A stretch of DNA of 64,000 bases from Liminaster sp017519885 (lineage in GTDB: Bacteria; Bacteroidota; Bacteroidia; Bacteroidales; UBA3663), in contig JAFWRO010000015.1 of assembly GCA_017519885.1 (NCBI GenBank), positions 1 to 64,000 on the forward strand, read 5' to 3'. Positions 1-8,915 of the stretch are shown here, one piece after another; the first letter of the stretch is position 1; each line of letters begins with the position of its first letter. The notes under the pieces are model-generated. The model was given only the letters and a program-made list of their open reading frames with translations. It did not search any database and was not told where the DNA came from. The position numbers and the translations under genes are program-made.

Positions 1-140
1 ACATCTATTCCATCGATGGCAAGTTCATCGGCTCGGCCACCACTCCAAGCGAAGCCACTGACATCACCAAACATCTCTCATCCGGCACTACCGTCATCAT
101 CAGGATGGGTGGGAAGAGTGTGAAAGTTGTGGTGAAATGA
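1..140 (+). CDS. 3' end of a secreted protein, type IX sorting-domain-like C-terminus (partial)
   Basis: An open frame enters from the left edge and stops with TGA at 138-140. It gives 45 residues ending in VIIRMGGKSVKVVVK. A short beta-rich tail with a glycine turn and a KVVVK ending resembles the C-terminal sorting domain (Por_Secre_tail) of Bacteroidetes proteins exported by the type IX system, which is cleaved at the outer membrane. The catalytic or binding part lies outside the window, so its function cannot be told. A hairpin terminator follows at 220-259. Confidence 0.6.
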   Translation, partial: IYSIDGKFIGSATTPSEATDITKHLSSGTTVIIRMGGKSVKVVVK

Positions 141-219
141 GTTTCTTGCCCTGAATAAACTTGATCATTTCTCACATCATAGCATATAATAGTCTGCCCT
201 TTCTTGCTCTATTCTCCAT

Positions 220-259
220 AACCGAAGGCGCGGCATCGTATGGTGTCGCGCCTTCGGTT
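220..259 (+). terminator. Hairpin terminator after the partial gene
   Basis: A perfect 13-bp stem (AACCGAAGGCGCG and its complement) with a 14-nt loop is followed by TTTAAT. It lies 80 bp after the stop of the left-edge gene. The T tract is short, so termination may be only moderate. Confidence 0.7.
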
Positions 260-344
260 TTAATGACTTGAAACTCGGTTTCGGGAAAAAATAAAATTAT
301 AAAAAATAAAATATAAAAATCAGGATAGTTCGCGTAATAAAAAA

Positions 345-381
345 GGTGTGTCGATTATCCTCGACGGACCATCGACACACC
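345..381 (-). terminator. Rho-independent terminator of the GH3/SusCD operon
   Basis: Read on the minus strand, an 11-bp perfect stem (GGTGTGTCGAT and its complement) is followed directly by TTTTTTATT. It lies 32 bp past the stop of the last gene in the minus-strand carbohydrate operon and marks the operon's 3' end. Confidence 0.85.
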
Positions 382-412
382 GACACACACATTATTAATT
401 CAACTAACCATT

Positions 413-2761
413 TTAATCAATGAACGGTACAGTCTTGAGCACATCGTTTACTTTGCGGGTTGAAGCCTCTACATCGACAGTGGCATTGGCGCGGATGTCG
501 CGGCTCGAAGCACCTACCATAATCTTGTAGGTACCTGCGTCAACTACCCAAGCGGACTGAGCCTCGTCGAACGAAGCGAGGTCGTCGGTGCAGAACTTGA
601 GGGTAACCGTCTCGGATGCACCGGGAGCGAGGGCTGCAGTCTTGGCAAAAGCCTTGAGTTCCTGCACGGGCTTGTCGAGCGCACCTGCGGGAGCAGATAC
701 GTAGAGTTCGACAACTTCCTTGGCGCTGACCTTGCCGGTGTTCTTGACATCGACAGTGACAACCACATTCTTGCCATCGACCTTGACCTGTGGATTGCTA
801 TACTCGAAGGTGGTGTAGGAGAGACCGTAGCCGAAAGGATAGCTGACCTTCATGTTCTCCTTGTCGAACCAGCGATAGCCCACATAGATGCCTTCGCGAT
901 AGTTGGTGTAGTCGTAGGTCTCGCGTGGAGCCTGCTTCTCGGCCTCCTTGCCCATGAAGGTGCTGAGGTCGAGCTTGAACTGCTCGGCACGTGGGAAGTT
1001 CTTGCTCGAAGCATGATCGGCGAAGTTGATTGGCCAAGTCATCGGGAGCTTGCCCGAAGGACTAACCTTGCCGGTGAGGACGTCGGCTACAGAGTTGCCG
1101 CCTTCCTGACCTGCCTGCCATGCGAGAAGCACAGCGTCGGGGATGTTCTTCCAGGAGGCTGTCTCGATGACACCACCGATGTTGAGCACGACAACGACCT
1201 TCTTGCCGGCTGCCTGGAAGGCGCGCGACACGGCCTGGATGAGCTTCAGCTCCTCGGCAGAGAGGTTGAAGTTGGCCACGGTGCGATCGAGGAACTCACC
1301 GGAGATGCGGCCCAGGGTGATGATGGCCACGTCGTTGGCCTTCACGGCAGCAGCGATGTCGGCAGCCGATGGGATGATCTCGGCGGGAAGCGGCTGGGGA
1401 AGGAATGCGGCCAAAGCGTTCTGCTCAGGATTGGCAGCAAGGGCAGCGGCCTTGTCGGCCTCGACCTTTGCCTTGTAATCGACATAGAGCTTCTCAATCT
1501 TGGCGTCGGTGCTGATGCCTACGTTCTTGAGGCCATCGAGCAGCGAAACGGTGTAGGCGCGATTGACGTTGCCTGAGCCTGTGCCACCTGCGATGAAGTC
1601 GTAGGAGGTGATGCCGAAGAGGGCAGCGTTCTTGACGTTGGACGAGAGGGGCAGCGTCTGACGACGGTTCTCGAGCAGTACCATACCTTCGCTTGCGCTC
1701 TGACGGGTGACGGCAGCATGAGCCTCGAGGTCGGGCTTGTTGCTGTACTGATAACCCTTGAAGCGTGGAGTGCGAACGATGAACTGAAGGATGCGCTTCA
1801 CGTTGCGGTCGAGGTCCTTCATTTCGAGCTTGCCAGCGGTAGCATCGTCGATGATCTGATGATACTGGCTGGGACGTCCTGGCTGCAGCATATCGTTGCC
1901 GGCATGCATCTGAGCGGTAGCATCCTTGCCACCGAACCAGTCGGTCATCACTACGCCCTTGTAGCCCCAGTCACCACGAAGGATGGTCTCGACGAGATCC
2001 TCGCTTTCGGAGGTGTAGGTGCCGTTGATCTTGTTGTAGGAGGTCATGATGGTCCAGGGGTCGGACTCGTTGACGGTGATCTCGAAGGGCTTGAGGTAGA
2101 TCTCGCGGATGGCGCGGGTGGAGATGATGGCATTGTTGCCGGTGCGGTTGGTCTCCTGGTTGTTGAAGGCGAAGTGCTTCACCGAAGTACCAACACCGTT
2201 GGTCTGTACGCCACGCACGTAGGCGGCGGCAGTCTTACCGGCTACGAGGGGATCCTCGCTGAAATACTCGAAGTTGCGGCCATTGAGCGGGTTACGATGG
2301 ATGTTCTCGGCAGGAGCGAGCAGTACGTCGGCACCATACTCGAGCACTTCGTTGCCCATGGCTTTGCCTACCTCCTCGACGAGCTGCTGGTTCCATGTGC
2401 TGGCGAGCAGGGTTCCGATGGGGAAGTGGGTGCAATAATAGGTCTGGTCGTCACCCTCACGAGTGGGGTTGATGCGGAGACCTGCAGGGCCGTCGGCGAG
2501 CACCGTGGCTGGAATGCCAAGGCGTGCGATGGCGTGGGTCGATCCGGCGGCACCAGGCACGAGTTCGGCCTGTGCGCCGATGGTAGCTGAGAGACCTTCT
2601 TCGCCCGAGTCCATGCCTACACCGGTAACGAGTGCGGCCTTCTCTTCGAGCGTCATGGCAGCTACAATCTGGTCAATGTTGTTCTCGTTCAATTTGAGTT
2701 CCTTTTTTCCGCAGCTGGCCAACAGGGCGACAGCGGCGGCAGCGATGATGAGTTTCTTCAT
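413..2761 (-). CDS. Glycoside hydrolase family 3 lipoprotein (beta-glucosidase/beta-xylosidase type)
   Basis: The 782-residue product is an exo-acting glycosidase that removes terminal beta-linked sugars from oligosaccharides. The start at 2761 gives MKKLIIAAAAVALLASCG, a lipoprotein signal with lipobox Cys. The open frame runs 52 codons further upstream, but those codons only translate the repeat element there. The order is the GH3 N-terminal barrel (about 25-380), the GH3 C-terminal domain (about 400-640) and a fibronectin-III-like domain (about 690-770). The nucleophile Asp is near residue 274 in VVMTDW. It is the last gene of the operon, after three esterases, so it probably acts on the de-esterified oligosaccharides in the periplasm. 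GH3 members split beta-glucosides, beta-xylosides or both, and the sequence does not tell which. Confidence 0.9.
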   Translation of the reverse strand: MKKLIIAAAAVALLASCGKKELKLNENNIDQIVAAMTLEEKAALVTGVGMDSGEEGLSATIGAQAELVPGAAGSTHAIARLGIPATVLADGPAGLRINPTREGDDQTYYCTHFPIGTLLASTWNQQLVEEVGKAMGNEVLEYGADVLLAPAENIHRNPLNGRNFEYFSEDPLVAGKTAAAYVRGVQTNGVGTSVKHFAFNNQETNRTGNNAIISTRAIREIYLKPFEITVNESDPWTIMTSYNKINGTYTSESEDLVETILRGDWGYKGVVMTDWFGGKDATAQMHAGNDMLQPGRPSQYHQIIDDATAGKLEMKDLDRNVKRILQFIVRTPRFKGYQYSNKPDLEAHAAVTRQSASEGMVLLENRRQTLPLSSNVKNAALFGITSYDFIAGGTGSGNVNRAYTVSLLDGLKNVGISTDAKIEKLYVDYKAKVEADKAAALAANPEQNALAAFLPQPLPAEIIPSAADIAAAVKANDVAIITLGRISGEFLDRTVANFNLSAEELKLIQAVSRAFQAAGKKVVVVLNIGGVIETASWKNIPDAVLLAWQAGQEGGNSVADVLTGKVSPSGKLPMTWPINFADHASSKNFPRAEQFKLDLSTFMGKEAEKQAPRETYDYTNYREGIYVGYRWFDKENMKVSYPFGYGLSYTTFEYSNPQVKVDGKNVVVTVDVKNTGKVSAKEVVELYVSAPAGALDKPVQELKAFAKTAALAPGASETVTLKFCTDDLASFDEAQSAWVVDAGTYKIMVGASSRDIRANATVDVEASTRKVNDVLKTVPFID

Positions 2762-2769
2762 AGTTGAAA

Positions 2770-2967
2770 TGTAGTAAAAGGGGAGTAAAAAGGGAGTAAA
2801 AAGGAAGTAAAAGAGACAATACTTTCGCCTTGATGAGGGGGGAAAAATAAAAAGGGAGTAAAAGGGGAGAAAAAGGGACGATACTATCGCCTTGAAGAGG
2901 AGGGACCCAAAGAACATACGTCCCTTTTACTACTTTTTTACTACTCTTTTACTACCTTTTAATAACC
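2770..2967. repeat. Polypurine/polypyrimidine inverted element, copy 1
   Basis: The left arm is a run of degenerate 10-11 bp units (GGGAGTAAAA-like) ending in GGGACGAT. The right arm begins ATACGTCCC and continues as TTTTACTAC-type units, so the two ends are complementary across an unpaired centre. It ends in AATAACCC. It lies between an esterase and the GH3 gene and fills the whole intergenic space. Its translation gives the spurious N-terminal extension of the GH3 frame. It is one of six related copies in the window. Confidence 0.85.
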
Positions 2968-2975
2968 CTTGATGC

Positions 2976-4217
2976 TTATTTAAAGATCTTCTGCGAAAAC
3001 TCGATGAAATAGGTACGCCAATTGCGCCAGATGTGACCACCTTCGGTCTCGCGATAGGTGTAGGGGTAGCCCTTTTCGTCCATATAGCGGAGGAAGCCGT
3101 CGTTGCCCTGCTTGAGGAAGTCGGTCTTGCCGATAGCCACATAGTAGAGGTAGGGGCGGTTCTTGGGGGCGAAGAGGTTGGCCATCTGCTTGTCGAAGTT
3201 GGCATAGACGGGGCTGCCGCCTGGTTCGTCCTTGCCGCGACGACCATCGCCTGCGCTGGCACCGGAGAAGAGTCCGATGTAGCCGTACTCACCGGCATAG
3301 TACTTGGAGATATGCTCGGAGTGGAACGAACCCATCGAGAGACCGGCAATGGCGCGATGACGCTTGTCGTTGATGGTGCGGAAGTTCTTCTCGACATAGC
3401 GACGCACGTCGGGGAACGACAGCTCGAAGGCTGCCTCCTTCATTCCTGGCTTGACACCACCCATCACCATTTCGGGCTGACGGAAGCCTCCGGCCTGCTC
3501 GCCGGGAGCTGAGGTCTCGTAGGCATTGCCGTTGGTCATCACGACGATCATCGGCTCGGCCTTGCCAGTGGCGATGAGGTTGTCGAGGACCTGGGTGACG
3601 CGGCCCTGGGTGTACCAAGCCTCTTCGTCGCCGCCACTACCATGGAGGAGGTAGAAGACGGGATACTTCTTGCCCGAAGTCTCGTAGCCGGCTGGGGTAT
3701 AGACGGTGAGACGACGCTTCATACCGAGCGAGGGGCTGTCGTACCAGCACTTGCGAACGGTGCCGTGGGGTACGTCGTTGACCGAGAAGAGGTCGCCCTG
3801 GTCGCCTGCCTCGCGGGTGATGATGAAGTAGTTGGTGAGCGTCTTGACGTCACGATTGACAAAGACGTTCTGCAGGTCGAGCTGCTTCTGACCATCGACC
3901 ACGAAGTTGTAGCAGTAGTAGTTGGCTTCGAGGGGTTCGGGTGTGGTGTATTCCCACACGCCGTCCTTGCCTTCCTTGAGGTCGGCAGGCACGCTGACAG
4001 CCCATTTGCCCTGCGGGGTGTCGATGAGCTGCTCGGGCAGGAAGTCGCCACTGACCTTGACGCTCACGGCCTTGGGGGCATAGAGGCGGAAGGTGACGGT
4101 GTTGTCGGGGTGAATCTCGGGCGACACGATGCTGCTGCCGCCGAACAGGGCCTGCTGTGCCTGGATGCCCAGGGTGGCGAGGATCACGGCCGAGAGGGTT
4201 AATATCGCTTTCTTCAT
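2976..4217 (-). CDS. CE1-like esterase with N-terminal E-set domain, paralog 1
   Basis: The 413-residue secreted esterase has a signal peptide (MKKAILTLSAVILATLGIQAQ), an E-set/CBM48-like beta-sandwich (about 25-130) and an alpha/beta-hydrolase domain (about 150-413). The nucleophile Ser is in GLSMG near residue 294, the probable acid Asp in GKTDF, and His in EGGHIW near residue 395. This layout is known in Prevotella feruloyl esterases that cut ferulate or acetate from xylan side chains. The substrate here is inferred from family and neighbours. Start 4217 was chosen for the signal peptide; upstream codons lie in the repeat element. It is the third of three tandem paralogs. Confidence 0.87.
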   Translation of the reverse strand: MKKAILTLSAVILATLGIQAQQALFGGSSIVSPEIHPDNTVTFRLYAPKAVSVKVSGDFLPEQLIDTPQGKWAVSVPADLKEGKDGVWEYTTPEPLEANYYCYNFVVDGQKQLDLQNVFVNRDVKTLTNYFIITREAGDQGDLFSVNDVPHGTVRKCWYDSPSLGMKRRLTVYTPAGYETSGKKYPVFYLLHGSGGDEEAWYTQGRVTQVLDNLIATGKAEPMIVVMTNGNAYETSAPGEQAGGFRQPEMVMGGVKPGMKEAAFELSFPDVRRYVEKNFRTINDKRHRAIAGLSMGSFHSEHISKYYAGEYGYIGLFSGASAGDGRRGKDEPGGSPVYANFDKQMANLFAPKNRPYLYYVAIGKTDFLKQGNDGFLRYMDEKGYPYTYRETEGGHIWRNWRTYFIEFSQKIFK

Positions 4218-4227
4218 GATTATTTTT

Positions 4228-4424
4228 GGAGTAAAAGGGGAGTAAAAAGGGAGTAAAAGGGGAGTAAAAGGGACGATAGTTGAAATGTAGTAAAAGGGGA
4301 CCACGGGGAGAAAAAGGGACGATGCCTTCGCCTAATAGGGATTGGGAGTAGATGGGACCCAAGAAACATTCGTCCCTTTTACTACTCTTTTACTACTCTT
4401 TTACTACCTTTTAATAACCCTTAA
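4228..4424. repeat. Polypurine/polypyrimidine inverted element, copy 2
   Basis: Repeated GGAGTAAAA-type units lead to GGGACGAT, which occurs twice in this copy. After a centre, the right arm starts ATTCGTCCC, runs through TTTTACTAC units and ends AATAACCC. It fills the gap between esterase paralogs 1 and 2. Confidence 0.85.
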
Positions 4425-4428
4425 TGAA

Positions 4429-5631
4429 TTACTTGAAGAGGCGAGGACAGAAGTCGGCGAGGTAGTAGCGCCAGTTGCGCCAGATGTGACCGCCTTCGGT
4501 TTCAACGTAAACGTAGGGGAAGCCGTTGGCATCCATCTTCTGACGGAGCTCCTGGTTGGCCTGATAGAGGAAGTCGGTCTTGCCGATGGCGATGTAGTAG
4601 AGGGCGGGACGGTTCTTGGGAGCGAACTGTGCGGCGAGCTTCTCGTCGAAGTTCTTGTATATGTCGGTCTCACCAGCATTCTCGCGGCTGATGGCAGCCG
4701 AGAAGAGGCCTACATAGTTGAACATCGTGGGGTACTGCTTTGAGATGTGGCACGAGTGGAAGCCACCCATCGAAAGGCCGGCGATGGCGCGGAACTTCTT
4801 CTGAGCCTTGGTGCGATAGGTCTTGTCGATAAAACGTACGATCTCGGGGAAGCAGGTCTCGAAGGTTCCTTCCATCGTTTTGGGCAGCATCATGTTGGGC
4901 GAGCGCATGCCTTCGGGGCCTTCGCCGGGAGCAGCGTGCTGCGAGATGTTGCCGTTGGTCATCACCACGATCATGGGTTCAGCCTTGCCCTGGGCAATGA
5001 GGTTGTCGAGGATCTGCGAAGCGCGGCCCTGGGTGTACCAGGCCTCCTCGTCGCCACCGATGCCATGGAGCAGGTAGAGGACGGGATAACGCTTGCCGGA
5101 AGTCTCGTAACCTGCTGGGGTATAGACGGTCATACGGCGGTCGATGCCCTCGTGGTCGGAGTGATACCAGATCTTGCTGACGGTGCCGTGGGGAACGTTG
5201 CACACCTTGTAGAGGTCAACGATGGAATCGCCATCGACGAGCAGGATGCTGGTGAGCGAAGCCACGTCGCGGTTGACATAGACGTTGGAAGGATCGACCA
5301 TCGACTGGCCATCTACGCGGAACGTATAGTTGTAGAATTCGGGAGCTACTGGCTCGGGGGTGGTGTATTCCCAAACGCCGTCCTTGCCCTCCTTGAGTTC
5401 GGCATAGCCTGGGCCGTCGAATTCGCCGAAGGGAGTCTGGATCTTCTGGGTGGGGAGGAAGTCACCTGTCACCTCCACCTTGATGGCCTTGGGAGCGGCG
5501 ATGCGGAAGGTTACGGTGCGGTCGGGGTTGATTTCGGGGGACTTGACCGAAGCACGGCCCCAGAGAGCCTGCTGTGCCATGGCAGTGCCGCCTATGAGCA
5601 GGGCTGTTGCCAAAAGAAGATATTTTTTCAT
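4429..5631 (-). CDS. CE1-like esterase with N-terminal E-set domain, paralog 2
   Basis: The 400-residue secreted esterase has a signal peptide (MKKYLLLATALLIGGTAMAQ), an E-set/CBM48-like domain and an alpha/beta-hydrolase domain. Ser is in GLSMGGF, Asp in GKTDF and His in EGGHIW. YLLHGIGGDEEAWYTQGR is a near-copy of the same block in its two neighbours. It belongs to the same minus-strand operon and is flanked on both sides by the inverted element, which suggests that gene and element were duplicated as one unit. Differences between paralogs are scattered, so this is not a recent copy. Enzyme specificity cannot be read from the sequence. Confidence 0.87.
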   Translation of the reverse strand: MKKYLLLATALLIGGTAMAQQALWGRASVKSPEINPDRTVTFRIAAPKAIKVEVTGDFLPTQKIQTPFGEFDGPGYAELKEGKDGVWEYTTPEPVAPEFYNYTFRVDGQSMVDPSNVYVNRDVASLTSILLVDGDSIVDLYKVCNVPHGTVSKIWYHSDHEGIDRRMTVYTPAGYETSGKRYPVLYLLHGIGGDEEAWYTQGRASQILDNLIAQGKAEPMIVVMTNGNISQHAAPGEGPEGMRSPNMMLPKTMEGTFETCFPEIVRFIDKTYRTKAQKKFRAIAGLSMGGFHSCHISKQYPTMFNYVGLFSAAISRENAGETDIYKNFDEKLAAQFAPKNRPALYYIAIGKTDFLYQANQELRQKMDANGFPYVYVETEGGHIWRNWRYYLADFCPRLFK

Positions 5632-5643
5632 AATGATATTAAT

Positions 5644-5819
5644 AGTAGTAAAAGGGGAGTAAAAGAGTAGTAAAAGGGGAGAAAAAGGGACGATGCCTTC
5701 TCCTTGATGAGGAGGGGACCACGGGACGATGCCTTCTCCTTGTAGGGAATGGGAGTAGAAGGGAACCAAGATACATACGTCCTTTTTACTCCTTTTTTAC
5801 TCCCCTTTTATAACCCTTC
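5644..5819. repeat. Polypurine/polypyrimidine inverted element, copy 3
   Basis: GTAGTAAAAGGGG-type units and GGGACGAT (twice) form the left arm. ATACGTCC followed by TTTTTACTCC units forms the right arm, ending in ATAACCC. It fills the gap between esterase paralogs 2 and 3. Confidence 0.85.
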
Positions 5820-5836
5820 AAAGCCCTTTTGAAAAA

Positions 5837-7075
5837 TTATTTAAAAATCTTTTGAGCATATTCGGTGAGGTAACGACGCCAGTTGCGCCAGATGTGACCA
5901 CCCTCAGACTCGCGCCAAACGTAAGGATAGTTGTGCTCGTCCATGTAGGTCATCAGGGCCTGAACACCACCGAGAACGAAGTCGGTCTTGCCACAGGCGA
6001 TGAAGTAGAGACGTGGCTGCTTGCCCTTGGCAAACTGCTTGGCGAAGTCGGCATCGAACTGGGTATAGACGGGGCTCTGTGCCGGACGGTTGCCCATGGC
6101 CTGCACGCCACCTGTTGCACCCGAGAAGAGGCCTACGTAGCCGAACTTCTGGTTGTAGTAGCGCGAGATGGCCTGCGAGTGGAAACCACCCATCGAAAGG
6201 CCGGCGATGGCACGCGAGTTCTTGTCGGTCTTGCAGCGGAAGTTCTTCTCGATGAAGCTCATCACTTCGGGGAAGTGTAGCTCGAAGGCTGCCTCGGGAA
6301 TGCCCTCACGGCTTACTCCGAGTGCACCGGGCTGAGCAAAGCCAGCAGCTGACTCACCAGGAGCTGCGGTGTCCCAGGCATTGCCGTTGGTCATCACGAG
6401 GATCATAGGCTCGGCCTTGCCCTCGGCGATGAGGTTGTCGAGGATCTGGGTGGCGCGGCCCTGGGTGTACCAGGCCTCTTCGTCACCACCTGCACCATGC
6501 AGGAGGTAGAAGACGGGGTACTTCTTGCCCGAAGTCTCGTAGCCGGCTGGGGTATAGACGGTGAGGCGACGGTCGGTGCCGAGGGTCTTGCTGTGATACC
6601 ACATCTTGCGAACGGTGCCATGGGGCACGTCGTTGACGTTGTAGTAGTAGCCTTCGTCATCCTTCTCCTGGCTTACGATGAGCTGGTTGGTGACAGTGGC
6701 CACGTCGCGGTTAATATAGACGTTGGCGGGGTCGATGGTGCGAATACCATCTTCGGTGAATGTATAGGTGTAGTATCCGGCAGGAACAGGAGTAGGAGTG
6801 GTGTATTCCCACACGCCGTCCTTGCCTTCCTTCATATCTACTGGGGGATTGATGGCCCAAACGCCACCATTCTGAGTCGGAATGACCTGCTCAGGCAGGA
6901 ATTCGCCAGTCAACTGCACGGTCTTGGCCTTGGGAGCACGATAGCGGAAGGTGATGGTGAAGTCGGGGTTGATTTCCGGCGAAACGATCTGAGCGCCGCC
7001 CCACAGTGCCTGCTGTGCTTCGGCTGCCATCGACGAGATGAGCAGGGTCGAAAGGATAAGCAATGACTTTTTCAT
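5837..7075 (-). CDS. CE1-like esterase with N-terminal E-set domain, paralog 3
   Basis: The 412-residue secreted esterase begins MKKSLLILSTLLISSMAAEAQ and is built like the other two: an E-set/CBM48-like domain, then an alpha/beta-hydrolase domain with Ser in GLSMGGF, Asp in GKTDF and His in EGGHIW. It is the first of the three esterases in the operon, directly downstream of susD with an inverted element between. Likely role: removal of ester groups (ferulate, acetate or similar) from oligosaccharides taken up by the SusCD pair. The start was chosen for the signal peptide. Confidence 0.87.
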   Translation of the reverse strand: MKKSLLILSTLLISSMAAEAQQALWGGAQIVSPEINPDFTITFRYRAPKAKTVQLTGEFLPEQVIPTQNGGVWAINPPVDMKEGKDGVWEYTTPTPVPAGYYTYTFTEDGIRTIDPANVYINRDVATVTNQLIVSQEKDDEGYYYNVNDVPHGTVRKMWYHSKTLGTDRRLTVYTPAGYETSGKKYPVFYLLHGAGGDEEAWYTQGRATQILDNLIAEGKAEPMILVMTNGNAWDTAAPGESAAGFAQPGALGVSREGIPEAAFELHFPEVMSFIEKNFRCKTDKNSRAIAGLSMGGFHSQAISRYYNQKFGYVGLFSGATGGVQAMGNRPAQSPVYTQFDADFAKQFAKGKQPRLYFIACGKTDFVLGGVQALMTYMDEHNYPYVWRESEGGHIWRNWRRYLTEYAQKIFK

Positions 7076-7091
7076 GATTTTTTTTATTATA

Positions 7092-7247
7092 GGAGTAAAA
7101 GGGGAGTGAAAGTGGAGTAAAAGGGGAGAAAAAGGGACGATACCTTGTTTCCGTTCGGTCACGTCCGAGAGAAGCGCCTTGATAGAGAGGGGACACAGGT
7201 ACATTCGTCCCTTTTACTCCTCTTTTACTACTTTTTTATAACCTTTA
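7092..7247. repeat. Polypurine/polypyrimidine inverted element, copy 4
   Basis: GGAGTAAAAGGGG-type units ending in GGGACGAT lead to a centre unlike the other copies (about 7145-7195). The right arm starts ATTCGTCCC, continues with TTTTACTCC units and ends ATAACC. It lies between susD and the first esterase, so it could affect mRNA stability or polarity at the junction between the SusCD and enzyme parts of the operon. Confidence 0.8.
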
Positions 7248-7265
7248 AAGGCCCTAAAAGAGAGA

Positions 7266-8882
7266 TTAATCCCAACCTGGGTTCTGCTTGATGTTCTTGT
7301 TCATCTTGATCTCCTTGAATGGGATTGGGAGGAACTCATGCTTGCCGGTCTTGTAGCCGTACTTCGAAGGATCGTTGTTCGACTTGGTATCCCAGATCAC
7401 ACCGTCGGGACCTGTCGATGGAATCTTCTCGCCCTGCTTGGCAAGGAGATCCTTGGCGATGCCCCAGCGTTGGATGTCCTGATAGCGAACACCTTCGCCG
7501 CAGAGCTCGCAGCGCTTCTCGATCTGGATGTCGGCGAGTGTGCAGGAAGCGAGATCGGGCTCGCCGGCACGACGACGTACGCAGTTCAGATACTCGGTAG
7601 CCTTGCCGTTGTTGGACTGAACATAAGCCTCGGCAGCGAGGAGATAAACCTCGGCAAGACGCATCCAACGATAGTTGTTGGTGTAGGACATGGCACCGTA
7701 GCCGCCCCAGTTCTGGGTGTCGAAGCCTGCACGCCACTTCCAGAAGAAGAGATCCTCGACGCCGTAGAAGATGCCTTGGATCTTGAGACCCAATTCCTGC
7801 TCGAGCTGAGCAGAGGTCTTCATGGTCTGGTTGAGACGGAGACCATCTTTGCCCTCAAGCTTCACGAAGTCGGCATAGAGGGTGCCTGTTGGGTTGTAGA
7901 AACCGTAGTCCTGACCTGACTGGTAGCTCATAACGTTGTGATCAACATCGCCACCATAGTGGAAGCCCGAGAAGTCGAAGTATTGAGCACGCCAGCGCAT
8001 CATACATCCAACGAGGTTGAATACAAAGTTGCTGGGGTCGCTGCACTGCTGGCTCTCGAAGAGGCTCTCGCAGTTGTTCTTGGCACGGTTCTGGATGACG
8101 TTCTCATAACGTTCGTCAGCTGGACGGCCGGGGCCACCATAGAGGGCGTAGTTGGGGTTGCTGAGCACCTGGTCGAACTGAGCGCCTGCCTGGGCAGCAT
8201 CGCCGTTCCAGAGGTAAGCCTTGCCAAGGAGAGCCTGGGCAAAAGCCTTGCTCACACGCCACTGGTCGGCATCGCCGTCGATGCTCTTCTTCTCATAGAG
8301 CTTGCCGGAGCTGATGGCCTCGCTGAGGTCCTTCTGAATGAACTGATAGATCTCGCTGCGGGGAACATTGGGTTGCGCATATTCCTCACTAGCAAGCACG
8401 TGGTCGAAGCAGGGAACGTCGCCCCACATCGAAGCCAGCTCGAAGTAGAACAGTCCGCGGAAGACCTTGGCCTCGGCACGGGCACGGTCGCCCACTGCCG
8501 ACTTGCCTTCGGGCACGCGGTCGAGGATGGTGTTGGCACGATTGATGCCGGTGTAGTAACCTGAGAACCACGACTGGATAGCACCGAGGTCGGCCGAGAA
8601 ACGATACTCGTTGAGCTGCTCATAGCCACCATTGTCGCCACGCTGGCCACCGCCGCACCAGAAATCGCCGTCGAGCAGCGCCTTTTGGGTGAATGAGTTC
8701 AGACCCATCGACAATGCCTGCTGATAGCATTCTACGATACCAGCTTCGATCTGCTCATCGGTATCATAATAGGTCTCGTAGTTCTGTACACCATGCTGAT
8801 CGATCTCAAGGTTGTCGGTGCAGGCAGTGGTGCCACCCATCACCAGACAAGCCAATAGCAATGTTTTATAATAACGTTTCAT
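7266..8882 (-). CDS. SusD/RagB-family glycan-binding lipoprotein
   Basis: The 538-residue surface lipoprotein binds oligosaccharides and forms the lid of the SusC channel. The N-terminus has a lipobox (CLVMGGTTACTD). The SusD fold is visible from segments such as FRGLFYFELASMWGDVPC, ALLGKAYLWNGD and RWMRLAEVYLLAAEAY, which are typical TPR-like helices. The C-terminus ends in the usual family manner (FLPIPFKEIKMN...QNPGWD). It lies 33 bp downstream of susC in the same operon. Family and context make this call secure; the bound glycan is not determined. Confidence 0.95.
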   Translation of the reverse strand: MKRYYKTLLLACLVMGGTTACTDNLEIDQHGVQNYETYYDTDEQIEAGIVECYQQALSMGLNSFTQKALLDGDFWCGGGQRGDNGGYEQLNEYRFSADLGAIQSWFSGYYTGINRANTILDRVPEGKSAVGDRARAEAKVFRGLFYFELASMWGDVPCFDHVLASEEYAQPNVPRSEIYQFIQKDLSEAISSGKLYEKKSIDGDADQWRVSKAFAQALLGKAYLWNGDAAQAGAQFDQVLSNPNYALYGGPGRPADERYENVIQNRAKNNCESLFESQQCSDPSNFVFNLVGCMMRWRAQYFDFSGFHYGGDVDHNVMSYQSGQDYGFYNPTGTLYADFVKLEGKDGLRLNQTMKTSAQLEQELGLKIQGIFYGVEDLFFWKWRAGFDTQNWGGYGAMSYTNNYRWMRLAEVYLLAAEAYVQSNNGKATEYLNCVRRRAGEPDLASCTLADIQIEKRCELCGEGVRYQDIQRWGIAKDLLAKQGEKIPSTGPDGVIWDTKSNNDPSKYGYKTGKHEFLPIPFKEIKMNKNIKQNPGWD

Positions 8883-8915
8883 TGTATTCTTTATTGTTTA
8901 TTGCCATTATTTTTT

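Noticed and set aside
1013..1576. Long open frames opposite the GH3, esterase and SusCD genes
   Set aside because: They lie antisense to well-supported genes with clear family motifs and are by-products of codon use in GC-richer coding DNA.
2762..2917. N-terminal extension of the GH3 protein and similar extensions of the three esterases
   Set aside because: These residues are translations of the purine/pyrimidine element (Phe, Leu, Pro, Tyr, Ser rich). Signal peptides start at the downstream Met in every case.
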